From Actinomycetes bacterium (GTDB lineage Bacteria > Actinomycetota > Acidimicrobiia > Acidimicrobiales > Palsa-688), in NCBI GenBank assembly GCA_021787035.1, contig JAJYMM010000166.1:25971-89970 (forward strand): 64,000 bases of DNA, read 5' to 3'. Numbering within the stretch: the first letter of the stretch is position 1; each line of letters begins with the position of its first letter. A program made the position numbers and the translations under genes. Below, piece by piece: positions 35,603-43,842 of the stretch. The notes below the pieces were generated by a model that was not told the DNA's origin, did no database searches, and worked only from the letters and a program-made list of their open reading frames with translations.

Positions 35603-35742
35603 GCAGCCAGCGAACCACGTCAGCCGGCCAACCTCGTGGGCGCGCAAGGGCTTCTGCGGTGGTGGCAGCTAGCTCGGCGCTCTCGGTGGTCATGGGTCGC
35701 CCTACGCCCGCGGAGGCGGAAACCCTCCTGCACCCCGCGCTG

Positions 35743-35779
35743 AGAGTGGTCAACGGGCCGGGGAACCGGAGACCACTCT
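35743..35779 (-). terminator. hairpin downstream of putA
   Basis: AGAGTGGTC (35743-35751) pairs perfectly with GACCACTCT (35771-35779); the loop itself contains a CCGG/CCGG inner pair. It begins 16 bases after the putA stop. No U-tract follows, as is common in actinobacterial terminators, so this is tentative. Confidence 0.5.
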
Positions 35780-35794
35780 GCGCCGCAGCCCTTG

Positions 35795-38700
35795 CTACCA
35801 GCGCGAGTACACGACGTTGCCGTAGCGGTGAAGGCTGCGAGTGACGACCTGTTCGCGAAGCCAGCGCACGAGCTCTATGCGCCCGCATGAACAGATCGGT
35901 TCGTCGAGCACCGATAGGCCCGCTTCGATGGCGGCTGCGAGGACGTCCTGGCTCGCATCCCCGAGCAACCGCAACCGGCCCGGCGAGGGCCCACCAGCGC
36001 CACCACCCACAGTGCCGGCGCCCAGAGAGCGGAGCCACGCTGCAAACGATTCGTCGCTCTCCACCCGCATGGAGGCGCCGCCCAACTGGCGCGTCCCGGA
36101 GCGCCTCCCCGGCGAGCCCGTCCCCGGCGAGCCCGTCCCCAGCGAGCCCGTCCCCAGCGAGCCCGTCCCCAGCGAGCCCGTCCCCAGCGAGCCCGTCCCC
36201 AGCGAAAACGTGACCGGCGTGCCTGTCAGCTTCGAGAGTGCCAGCGCCTTTTGCAGAGCTCCCGGAACCACCTCGCCAGACGATCGAACTACAACACCGG
36301 GAGTGAAGGGCCGGTAACGGAGCTCATTTGACTCGCTTGTGAGGCCGGCGAGTTCCCGTCTCACGGCGAACTCGCCCTCCCACCAGCGCCGGTAGCTGGA
36401 GAGCGCTTCGTCGACGCTGGCCCCGGCCGGCTCGGCGTCGCGCCAGCGCCTGAGCCCGACCAGGTAGCTGGGCCCTCCCGCCTTCGCGGTTGGGCCGTAA
36501 CTGGAACGCTTCCAGCCGCCGAAGGGCTGGCGGCCTACGATCGCGCCGGTAGTAACGCGGTTTATGTAGAGGTTGCCAGCCTCCGCCCGCTCGGCGAAGC
36601 GGCGGTGCTCGTCGGGGTCGAGGGAGCTGAAGCCCGCGGTGAGCCCGTAGGCGACGGCGTTTTGCCACTCGAAGGCCTGGTCCAGGCTGGCCGCTCGCAT
36701 GACGCCGAGCACCGGCCCGAACCACTCGGTCAAGTGTGCCCACGAACCCGGCCGCACGCCGAGGCGCACGCCCGGCGACCAGAGCCGTCCGCTCCCGACC
36801 AGCGCGGGTCCTTCGGGCGCCGCACCGGCTTCCGACGACGGGCGCTCTCGGGGCCGCGGCTCCACCAGCCACGACTCTCCGGGGTCGAGACGTGTCAGCG
36901 CGCGCTCTAACGCTTCCGTGAACGGCCCGACGATCGGGCCCACCTGCGTCGCCGGGTCGGAAGCTGGCCCAGTTCGCAGGCTCCGCACCGCGTCCCGGAG
37001 CTGGCGTAGGAAGGGCCCTTTGTCGTACAAGGGCGCCACGACTATGGCGAGACTTGCCGCAGAGCACTTCTGCCCGGCATGGCCGAACGCGGAAGCCACT
37101 ATGTCGTGCACCGCCTGGTCGACGTCGGCGGCCGCGGACACGACTATCGCGTTCTTGCCGCTCGTCTCCGCGAGGAGCCGCCGCGATGGCGCCCAGCTAC
37201 CAAAAAGCGTTGCGGTCGCGTAGGAGCCCGTCAGGACTACGCCCTCGGCGGCTGAGACGAGGCGCCGGCCGGCCTCGCCGTCGGCTATGGGCAGGAGCTG
37301 TAAGACGTCGTCGGGGATGCCGGCCTCATGCAGCTGGCTGGCGAGCAACCGCGATGAAAGGGGGGCCTCGGGAGCAGGCTTCAAGATCACGGCGTTCCCC
37401 GCGGCCAGTGCCGCCAGGGTGCCGCCGGCGGGGATGGCGTAGGGGAAGTTCCAGGGGGGTGCCACGACGACGGAGCCGAGCGGGCGGCTCTCGAGCGCGA
37501 CATCGAGGCTCGCGGTGAGGCGCTCGAGGGAACCGGGGCCCGTGCCGTACCAACGGGCGTAGTCGACCGCTTCAGAGACCTCGGGATCGGCTTCCTCGAA
37601 GGTCTTCCCGCCTTCGCCCGCCATGACCGATATGGCCGCAGCCCGCCCGGAGGCCATCACGTCGCCGGCTCGCGCCAAGAGCTCGCCGCGAGCGGCGGCG
37701 CCAGACGAGTCCCACGTGGGGCCGGCCCGCCTGGCGCGAGAGAGCGCGAGCTCGACCGCCGCCGCTCCCTCCTCACCGCCGTAGGGCGCGGCTGCCGGCG
37801 ACAGGCGCTGACCGAGTAGCGCGTGGGCCCATCGCCGCTTGGCGGGTAAGGAGAGGTCTGTCGCCGGCTCGTGGGCAAAGCCGCCCGTCAGACGGCGTTG
37901 CGGGCGGGAGATGCTCACCTCGTGGCGGGAACGGACGGACTCCGCGAAGCGCGCCGCCTGCTCCCCCCAGGCCGGGCTGCCAGGCACCATCTCGAGCGCG
38001 TGGCGAAGGAACCCTTCGGGCGTCGTGTTCTCGTCGAGGCGCCGGGCGAGGTACGCAAGGGCGTTGCGGTAGTCGCGCCGCATGACGACCGGGGTGTAAA
38101 GGAGGACCGAACCCGTGCGTTCAGCAATAGCAGCCGCCTGCTGGTCAGCCATGCCGGCGAGCATCTCGATCTCCACTTGGACGCCCATTTCCTCAGCCAG
38201 CACCAGCGCGAAGGCGATGTCGAAAAGGTTGTGCGAGGCGACCCCGACCTGGGCAACCCCCTTCCGGGCCGCTCCTATAAGGCGCTCGAGCATCGCCTTA
38301 TAGGAAGCGTCGGTCTCGGCTTTGGTCGCATAAGGCGCCTGGGGCCACGAGGCCAGCTCGGCGGTGGCCCGTTCCATGGCGAGGTTCGCCCCCTTCACCA
38401 GGCGCACGCGCACGGGGGCGCCGCCCGAGCCGGTGCGCGCCTTGGCAAAGGCAAGCACTCGCTCGAGGGCCGCGTGGCTGTCCGGCAGGTAAGCCTGGAG
38501 GGCGATGCCGGCGGTGAGGTCGGCGAGCTCGCTCGCGGCGAGCGCCCTCGTGAACGCGCCCACGGTTATGTCAAGGTCCCGGTGTTCCTCCATGTCCAAG
38601 TTGACGAGCTTTTGGGGCCGGCAGGCAGCGGCGATGCGATAGAGGTCCTGGAGAGGGCCGGTCACGCGGGAAACGGAACCGTCCGTGTCAAGCAGGCAAA

Positions 38701-39271
38701 GGCCAGCCGCGACGGCAGACACTTTCACCGAGGCGCAGGTGACGTCAGGACGGGAGAGGAGCACCGCCAACGCCGAGAGCCGCCGGGCCGCCTCCGCGTC
38801 TCCAAGGACCGCCTCGCCCAGCAAGTTGAGGTTCGCGCGGTAACCAACGGTGCCGAGCCGTGCGAGCGCCCGCCCGAGCGAACGGGGCTCGGCCGGGTAG
38901 ATGAGGCCCCTCGTTTCATAGCGCAGGCGCGCGCCCACCGCGCTTACCACTGGGAAAGGGGCGTGCGGCGCGGCACGGGCCGCGAGCCTGAGGAGCCAGG
39001 CGTCTGCCGGCGAGAGGCTCTCCATCTGGCCCGGATCTATCGACCCGGCAACCAGCGAACGGAGCTGCGCCGCCGCGGTCGCGACATCTTCGGGCCGCAG
39101 GGCACGGTCGGCGAGCCCGAGCACGAGGCCCGCTCCCCCACTGCTCGCCAGCAGCCGGCGGAAGCGCCGGGACCGGCGCCTGTCGCGAGGAGATGCGAGG
39201 GCCGCGGCCCGGACAGCCAGTTGGGCTGCCAACGCTTGGCTACGAGCTACCAGTTCGTCGTCGGAGACCAT
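35795..39271 (-). CDS. putA: bifunctional proline dehydrogenase / delta-1-pyrroline-5-carboxylate dehydrogenase
   Basis: Oxidises proline to glutamate in two coupled steps. The N-terminal FAD barrel shows VNLDMEEHRDL and the substrate motif YLARRLDENT. The aldehyde dehydrogenase half has PPWNFPYAIPAGG, the active-site glutamate in ETSGKNAIV and the nucleophile in GQKCSAAS, plus the GRQPFGGWKRSSYGP signature. The 1158 residues match the PutA/RocA-fusion layout. In the C-terminal domain six GTGSL/GTGSP pentapeptides from a 15-base repeat expand a loop. The gene has its own 157-base upstream region, divergent from a small kinase. Confidence 0.95.
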   Translation of the reverse strand: MVSDDELVARSQALAAQLAVRAAALASPRDRRRSRRFRRLLASSGGAGLVLGLADRALRPEDVATAAAQLRSLVAGSIDPGQMESLSPADAWLLRLAARAAPHAPFPVVSAVGARLRYETRGLIYPAEPRSLGRALARLGTVGYRANLNLLGEAVLGDAEAARRLSALAVLLSRPDVTCASVKVSAVAAGLCLLDTDGSVSRVTGPLQDLYRIAAACRPQKLVNLDMEEHRDLDITVGAFTRALAASELADLTAGIALQAYLPDSHAALERVLAFAKARTGSGGAPVRVRLVKGANLAMERATAELASWPQAPYATKAETDASYKAMLERLIGAARKGVAQVGVASHNLFDIAFALVLAEEMGVQVEIEMLAGMADQQAAAIAERTGSVLLYTPVVMRRDYRNALAYLARRLDENTTPEGFLRHALEMVPGSPAWGEQAARFAESVRSRHEVSISRPQRRLTGGFAHEPATDLSLPAKRRWAHALLGQRLSPAAAPYGGEEGAAAVELALSRARRAGPTWDSSGAAARGELLARAGDVMASGRAAAISVMAGEGGKTFEEADPEVSEAVDYARWYGTGPGSLERLTASLDVALESRPLGSVVVAPPWNFPYAIPAGGTLAALAAGNAVILKPAPEAPLSSRLLASQLHEAGIPDDVLQLLPIADGEAGRRLVSAAEGVVLTGSYATATLFGSWAPSRRLLAETSGKNAIVVSAAADVDQAVHDIVASAFGHAGQKCSAASLAIVVAPLYDKGPFLRQLRDAVRSLRTGPASDPATQVGPIVGPFTEALERALTRLDPGESWLVEPRPRERPSSEAGAAPEGPALVGSGRLWSPGVRLGVRPGSWAHLTEWFGPVLGVMRAASLDQAFEWQNAVAYGLTAGFSSLDPDEHRRFAERAEAGNLYINRVTTGAIVGRQPFGGWKRSSYGPTAKAGGPSYLVGLRRWRDAEPAGASVDEALSSYRRWWEGEFAVRRELAGLTSESNELRYRPFTPGVVVRSSGEVVPGALQKALALSKLTGTPVTFSLGTGSLGTGSLGTGSLGTGSLGTGSPGTGSPGRRSGTRQLGGASMRVESDESFAAWLRSLGAGTVGGGAGGPSPGRLRLLGDASQDVLAAAIEAGLSVLDEPICSCGRIELVRWLREQVVTRSLHRYGNVVYSRW
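36111..36200 (-). repeat. 15-bp tandem repeat x6 in putA
   Basis: Six units of RGCGAGCCCGTCCCC encoding GTGSL/GTGSP in the C-terminal domain of PutA, outside both active sites. Confidence 0.95.
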
Positions 39272-39437
39272 GGGACGTTATGCAGGCCTCGTTATGTAGG
39301 CGTCCCGTGCTCGACGATGCGCACGGCTCCCCATCCTCGCGCACCTCTGCCGCAAGACGGCCCAGGGGCTCTCGTAATGTCTCGTCTTTCAACCGTTCAG
39401 CTACGCTTCAGGCAAATGCCTTGCATGGGTGGAATGC

Positions 39438-40121
39438 GTGGCTAGTCAACCACTAGGAGCGGTAGTCGGCGTGGGGCGCACGGCGGACGTGTTCGACGCG
39501 GGGCCTGGCAGGGTACTTCGCCGTTACAAGCTCGACGGCTACGATGCGAGCTACGAAGCCAAAGTAATGCGCCACGTCTTCGAGCACGGGTACCCGGTGC
39601 CCCAGGTGTTCGCCGCCGACGGCCCAGACCTCGTCATGGAGCGCGTCACGGGGCCGACGATGCTAAAGGTGCTGCTACACCAGCCCTGGCGAGCACACCA
39701 GCTCGGCGGCGTCCTGGCGGACATGCTCCAACAGCTCCACCTGATCGAAGCACCGAGCTGGATGCCTGACTCCCTGGGCCCTGGCGACGCCGTCTTGCAC
39801 CTCGACCTGCACCTCTCCAACGTGATCATGACCAAGCGCGGCCCGGTCGTGATCGACTGGCGCAACGCAAGGCGCGGCGCAGCCATGGCCGATGTCGCCA
39901 ACACATGGCTCGTCCTAGCGACGGCCGGCCGCTTCGGCCAGGCCTGGTGGGCCGCGGGCGTCCGTTCGGCGCTGCTGCGCTCCTTCCTCCGGAGCTTCCC
40001 CGTAGAAGAGCTGAGGTCGCACCTGCCGGCGGTTGCGAGCCTCCGGGCCATCGACACCGGCGTGGAACCAAAGGACCGCGTGGCTGCCGCGCGCCTCCTT
40101 CAACGTCTCGGCTGCGAGTAA
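39438..40121 (+). CDS. small APH-fold kinase-like protein
   Basis: A compact phosphotransferase-fold protein of about 227 residues; GTG 39438 has GGTGG upstream, GTG 39429 is an alternative. VGVGRTADVFDAGPGRVLRR forms the glycine-rich start, YEAKVMRHVF the helix with the ATP-contacting acidic residue, LHLDLHLSNVIM the catalytic loop and VIDWRN the metal site. It lacks the large C-terminal helical part of most APH proteins. It is the second such kinase flanking putA; the two are not close copies. Target unknown. Confidence 0.8.
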   Translation: MASQPLGAVVGVGRTADVFDAGPGRVLRRYKLDGYDASYEAKVMRHVFEHGYPVPQVFAADGPDLVMERVTGPTMLKVLLHQPWRAHQLGGVLADMLQQLHLIEAPSWMPDSLGPGDAVLHLDLHLSNVIMTKRGPVVIDWRNARRGAAMADVANTWLVLATAGRFGQAWWAAGVRSALLRSFLRSFPVEELRSHLPAVASLRAIDTGVEPKDRVAAARLLQRLGCE

Positions 40122-40135
40122 GGCGCCCCCGGCTA

Positions 40136-40966
40136 CTACCGCAGACCGGCGAAGAGGTCGTCCTCGGCCGTGCCCGCGGGCGCGCCGCGCAGCGTGAACC
40201 ACTCGCGCGAGATCCCCTCCATGACCACCTCCTCGGGCAGCTTGGTGAAGGGGCCGAAGTTGTCCGACTGGCTCTCGTGAGCGAAGAGCGCTTCGCGCTT
40301 GCGCCCTACGTAGAGCGAAACGTCCACCGTCGTCGTGATCAGCTCGTCGGCTATGCCGAAGTCGCCCGAAAGACCGAGCTCCTCAACATTGACGCCCACT
40401 TCTTCGAGGCGCCGGCGAATGTCCGCAAAGGCGGACTTCGGGAAGGCCGAGTAGTACACCTTCTCCGGTATGCCGGTCGCTTCGGCCGCCGCCAGCGTGG
40501 CCCGGTGCGTCTGGATGTGGTCAGGGTGGCCGTAACCGCCGTTCTCGTCGTAGGTGACGACCACCTGTGGACGGTAGCGGCGCATCAGCGCTGCGAGACG
40601 CTCCGACGCAACCTCGATCGCGACATTGCAGAATGCCTCGGGGTCATTGTTGGCCGCCCAACCGTCCATACCCGAGTCCCGGTAGCCGAGGAGCTCGAGC
40701 GCGCTCACGCCGAGCACTTCAACCGAGCGACGCAGCTCTGCAAGCCTCCGAGCTGCCACTTCGGCCGGGCGATGGCCGTCCCCGCCCGGTTTCACCCCAC
40801 CGTCGTCGTCGCCCTGCTCGCCGTTGGTACAGGTAACGAGCACCGTGCGAACACCTTCCGCGGAGTAGCGAGCGAGCACGCCCCCCGTGCCGATCGCCTC
40901 GTCGTCGGGGTGCGCATGCACCGCCATCAACGTGAGCCCCTGCCCAGCCGGCGTGGCCCCGTTCAC
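40136..40966 (-). CDS. LmbE/GlcNAc-PI deacetylase family protein (MshB/Mca-like)
   Basis: Zinc-dependent deacetylase or amidase of 276 residues. The metal motif is AHPDDEAIGTGG with His19, Asp21 and Asp22, and the third ligand lies in YGHPDHIQTH. Family members act in mycothiol synthesis (MshB) or breakdown of mycothiol conjugates (Mca), as expected for an actinobacterium; the exact role is not fixed by sequence. The start is GTG 40966, whose bases overlap the TGA of an upstream 25-codon ORF built from 15-base repeats, suggesting translational coupling. Confidence 0.88.
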   Translation of the reverse strand: MNGATPAGQGLTLMAVHAHPDDEAIGTGGVLARYSAEGVRTVLVTCTNGEQGDDDGGVKPGGDGHRPAEVAARRLAELRRSVEVLGVSALELLGYRDSGMDGWAANNDPEAFCNVAIEVASERLAALMRRYRPQVVVTYDENGGYGHPDHIQTHRATLAAAEATGIPEKVYYSAFPKSAFADIRRRLEEVGVNVEELGLSGDFGIADELITTTVDVSLYVGRKREALFAHESQSDNFGPFTKLPEEVVMEGISREWFTLRGAPAGTAEDDLFAGLR

Positions 40967-41040
40967 TGGCGTTCCCCCGTCATGCGTTCCCCCGTCATGC
41001 GTTCCCCCGTCATGCGTTCCTCCGTCGTGTTGGCCTTCAT
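40963..41040 (-). CDS. 25-residue leader ORF made of MTGER repeats
   Basis: Minus-strand frame from ATG 41040: MKANTTEER, then MTGER three times and Q, ending in a TGA that overlaps the GTG start of the LmbE-like gene (GTGA). Each 15-base unit carries a purine-rich GGGGGAACGC followed by an ATG, so every repeat is itself a ribosome-binding-site/start module in the same frame. Either a coupled leader peptide or an accidental product of repeat expansion. Confidence 0.4.
   Translation of the reverse strand: MKANTTEERMTGERMTGERMTGERQ
40971..41030. repeat. 15-bp tandem repeat x4 upstream of LmbE-like gene
   Basis: Three perfect units of GTTCCCCCGTCATGC (40971-41015) and a fourth diverged unit. 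They begin four bases before the start codon of the minus-strand gene. Confidence 0.95.
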
Positions 41041-41382
41041 GACAGACAGCTTGGCACGCTTGGGGAGCCCAGCGATCGGTGCGCCTGCAAGGCCAAGGCG
41101 AGCCGTCGCCGGCGCCGGCGCGGTCGCCGCGTCAGCGGTCGGGCCATGAGCGCGCCCCGTTCATGGCTATCCACATGACGCGTTCCAATGACCGACCCCT
41201 CCCGGTCTACTTATAGAAAGCCCTTACTATCCTGGCGGGCAGGGCGCGGCCACGCACGGACCGCTCCGCCACGGCCTAGCCCAAGCCGGCCTGGGGAAAC
41301 ACGGTTGGCCGGCACGGTTTGGCCGGGGCACGGCTTGGCCGGCACGGTGAGGCCGCGACGCGAAGACAGTACGCTTGCCACA
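41041..41382. other. intergenic gap between LmbE-like gene and LacI regulator
   Basis: 342 bases with no ORF I trust. It holds an imperfect 14-16 base repeat (TTGGCCGGCACGGT at 41305, 41319 and 41335). AT-rich TTATAGAAAGCCCTTACTAT near 41212-41234 may contain promoter elements for the LacI gene, but no clear pair can be set. Confidence 0.5.
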
Positions 41383-42495
41383 ATGCCAGGCCGTCCCAGG
41401 TTAAGCGATGTCGCTGCCGCCGCAGGCGTTTCCTCCGCCACCGTGTCACGGGTCTTGACCGGCGACTACCCCGTGGCGTCGGCAACCAGGGAGCGTGTCC
41501 TCAAAGCCGTCCGCGCCTGCAATTACGTCCCCAACGCCCACGCCCAAGCCCTCGTCAGCGCCCGCTCGGGGATTATCGGAGTGGTCCTTGCTGACGTATC
41601 GGACCCATTTTTCTCCGAGGTCGTGAGGGGCGTCCAGGCTGCAGCGAAACTTGCGGGGAGGCTCGTCGTCATCTGCAACACCGAGGCCGACCCGGACCAA
41701 GAGCTGGAGTACGTCTCGCTCTTGCGCACTCAACGAGCCGAGGCCGTGCTCGTCGTCGGCGCAGCACCTCTAGAGCGCCGCCACGGCGCCGAGATGGCCC
41801 GGCACGCCGACGGCCTCGCGGCCGACGGCGGCTCCCTCGTCTATTGTGGGCGCCCGCGCCCGCCGGGCACGCGTGCAGGCAAGGTCGTCAAGCTCGACAA
41901 CGCCGGTGCGGGCGTTCTGGCCGCCCGCCGGCTGCTGGCGGCGGGCCATCGCGACATCCTCTACCTGGCTGGCCCCGAACGCCGCACCACAACCGCAGAG
42001 CGCCTTGCGGGGGCCCTCGGCGAGCTCGGCCGCCAGCGCGTGGCGGCAAGCCGCCTCCAGGTCACTTATGGGCCGTTCAACCGCACGACCGGCTATCGCG
42101 AGGTCTCCGTGCGCGCGGACGCGGGCGCGCTGCCCGACGCCGTGCTCGCGGCCAACGACCTCCTGGCCATCGGTGCCCTCAATGCCCTGAGGGACCGTGG
42201 CATAGGCGTCCCCCACGACGTCTCGGTCATCGGCATCGACGACATACCAGCGACGAGCGACCTCACCCCTCGCCTCACGACTGTGCGGCTCCCCCTTGCC
42301 GCGCTTGGCCAGCTTGCCACGCGCGTCGCGCTCGGGCTAGCGCCGGCGAACGCCACAACGGAGCCCGCCGCTCTGGTCGAGCGCGAGTCGGTCCGAGCCC
42401 CGCGGGCCGCCCGTGGACAGCCACATGGCGCCGAGCGGCGCGGCCGAGGCCAACACGCCGCAACGGCGCGCCTACGCGTAAAACCAAGCCGTTAG
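41383..42495 (+). CDS. LacI-family transcriptional regulator (cell-wall polysaccharide locus)
   Basis: About 370 residues from ATG 41383; upstream in-frame codons are low-complexity and not family-like. The DNA-binding domain is RLSDVAAAAGVSSATVSRVL with hinge NAHAQALV, followed by the sugar-sensing domain (IIGVVLADVSDPFFSEV, VSVIGIDDIPATSDLTPRLT). It converges on the Gfo/Idh gene at the end of the transporter-lyase operon and probably represses that operon and the divergent beta-helix gene via the CG-centred palindromes at 49963 and 50043. That link is inferred from position and site type. Confidence 0.93.
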   Translation: MPGRPRLSDVAAAAGVSSATVSRVLTGDYPVASATRERVLKAVRACNYVPNAHAQALVSARSGIIGVVLADVSDPFFSEVVRGVQAAAKLAGRLVVICNTEADPDQELEYVSLLRTQRAEAVLVVGAAPLERRHGAEMARHADGLAADGGSLVYCGRPRPPGTRAGKVVKLDNAGAGVLAARRLLAAGHRDILYLAGPERRTTTAERLAGALGELGRQRVAASRLQVTYGPFNRTTGYREVSVRADAGALPDAVLAANDLLAIGALNALRDRGIGVPHDVSVIGIDDIPATSDLTPRLTTVRLPLAALGQLATRVALGLAPANATTEPAALVERESVRAPRAARGQPHGAERRGRGQHAATARLRVKPSR

Positions 42496-42533
42496 CGCTA
42501 GCAAGTTACCCCGGGGGCCAAAGGCAGGCTGCG

Positions 42534-43760
42534 TCACGGCTGCCCGGCTGCGTGCCCGGCCGCGTACCCGGTTGCGTGCCCGGTTGCGGCCACCTCGCTC
42601 CTTGCCCCAACGGCCCATGCCGCGCCAAGTTCAGAAAAGAGGCGGCCTTTGCTTACGGCCTCCTCGACGGCCTCCTCAACGCCTGTGATCACGGGGCGTT
42701 CGCCCAGCCCGGAACCAACATGGCGAACCCAACGCGCCGGCACCTCATAAACAGGTGCGGCGTGGACGGCCTCCACGAGGTCGACGAAGGCCCCGCAGCG
42801 CTCGAGAGGGCAGGACAGCTGCGTCGAACGGCCTCCCACTAGGTCGACCAGCTCCTCGGTCAAGCTGCGGCGCGCGAACGACTCGCTCCATGAGCGCCCG
42901 CGAGCCTCCACGCTCAGGGTGTCGCGTTCGTAGGGCCATGACGCCCGGCCTGAAGGGCCCATGATACGCAGCGCCGGAGCCCCCACCACGTCGGCGCACA
43001 GCGTCACAGCAACGACAAAAGCGCCGCCACCCCCAAGCGAAACACGCACGCACCCGGTGTCTTCTACCTCGATCTGGTTCGCGCGGTAGCGCTCCACCTC
43101 GATACCAACGACCTCCGCTGTCCCGTCGGCCACACCCGCCGCCACCAAGCAGTTCATCGACGCGTGCGCAAAAGGGTTGGAGAGCGCACCGTCGCGCACT
43201 ACTTGGCCCCCGATCGTCGCGCGCCCCGCCCACTCCGAGCGCGTCCAGTAGCCCCGGTCACGCTGCCAAGTTCCTACCGCACCAAGGCCAACCGGGCCAC
43301 CGAGCTCTTCGGTCGCCACGATCTGGCGGGCCCGGCCGAGGGCGCCGGAAGCCGTGCTCTGAAAACCCACTTGGCACTTCAAGCCCGCACGCGCGCCAGC
43401 GCCGACCAGCTGGTCAAAATCGCGGCGGGTGACGGTCGGCGGCTTCTCCAGAAGTACGTGCGCGCCCGCTTCCATAGCAGCGAGCGCCATCTCTTGGTGC
43501 ATGTGCGGCGGCGACGCCACCACAACAACGTCGAGCGGGCCAGCGCCGGCCGGGGCCGGTTCTAGCATCCGGCGCCAGTCTTCGAAGTACCGCGTGCCCG
43601 AGCTCCCGATGGCCTCTGCCTGCTCCCCGCTCGGCGCGCGGACGTCCGCGCACGCCACCAGCCTTGCCCGCCCCGTCGACGACAACAGCCCCAGTTCCTT
43701 AAGGTGCACGGCACCATAGCCGTGGACCCCTATCAGGCCCACCGCCGGCGTAATGGTCAT
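42534..43760 (-). CDS. Gfo/Idh/MocA-family oxidoreductase
   Basis: NAD(P)-dependent sugar or inositol dehydrogenase family, 408 residues. The Rossmann motif is GLIGVHGYGAVHLKEL; the catalytic-lysine motif appears as LLEKPPT, close to the usual EKP. The C-terminus ends in a short Ala/Gly/His repeat tail (GHATGYAAGHAAG). It closes the operon of binding protein, permeases and YetA-like lyase and likely handles a sugar released from them. Its start region is the last of three 41-base tandem copies, so its ATG is preceded by two coupled 14-codon mini-ORFs. Confidence 0.9.
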   Translation of the reverse strand: MTITPAVGLIGVHGYGAVHLKELGLLSSTGRARLVACADVRAPSGEQAEAIGSSGTRYFEDWRRMLEPAPAGAGPLDVVVVASPPHMHQEMALAAMEAGAHVLLEKPPTVTRRDFDQLVGAGARAGLKCQVGFQSTASGALGRARQIVATEELGGPVGLGAVGTWQRDRGYWTRSEWAGRATIGGQVVRDGALSNPFAHASMNCLVAAGVADGTAEVVGIEVERYRANQIEVEDTGCVRVSLGGGGAFVVAVTLCADVVGAPALRIMGPSGRASWPYERDTLSVEARGRSWSESFARRSLTEELVDLVGGRSTQLSCPLERCGAFVDLVEAVHAAPVYEVPARWVRHVGSGLGERPVITGVEEAVEEAVSKGRLFSELGAAWAVGARSEVAATGHATGYAAGHAAGQP

Positions 43761-43801
43761 TGCCCTGCCTGCCTTTGGCCCACCGCCGGCGTAATGGTCA
43801 T
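43757..43801 (-). CDS. mini-ORF 2 created by junction triplication
   Basis: Identical 14-codon peptide to mini-ORF 1. Its TGA overlaps the true start ATG (43760) of the Gfo/Idh gene, keeping an unbroken chain of stop-start overlaps between two operon genes. Confidence 0.35.
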   Translation of the reverse strand: MTITPAVGQRQAGQ

Positions 43802-43842
43802 TGCCCTGCCTGCCTTTGGCCCACCGCCGGCGTAATGGTCAT
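43798..43842 (-). CDS. mini-ORF 1 created by junction triplication
   Basis: Fourteen codons, MTITPAVGQRQAGQ. The ATG at 43842 overlaps the TGA of the lyase gene, and its own TGA overlaps the ATG of mini-ORF 2. It is a hybrid of the oxidoreductase N-terminus and the lyase C-terminus; translation is likely by coupling, function unlikely. Confidence 0.35.
   Translation of the reverse strand: MTITPAVGQRQAGQ

Noticed and set aside
37871..39445. 524-codon plus-strand ORF
   Set aside because: Lies opposite the PutA proline dehydrogenase domain; composition is that of a reversed coding strand.
39905..41149. 414-codon plus-strand ORF across the LmbE-like gene
   Set aside because: Antisense to the zinc-motif deacetylase and reads across repeat DNA; Arg/His-rich as expected for a shadow frame.
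41188..41382. N-terminal extension of the LacI regulator
   Set aside because: Upstream codons are Arg/Pro/Gly-rich repeat sequence; LacI proteins start close to the helix-turn-helix, as at ATG 41383.
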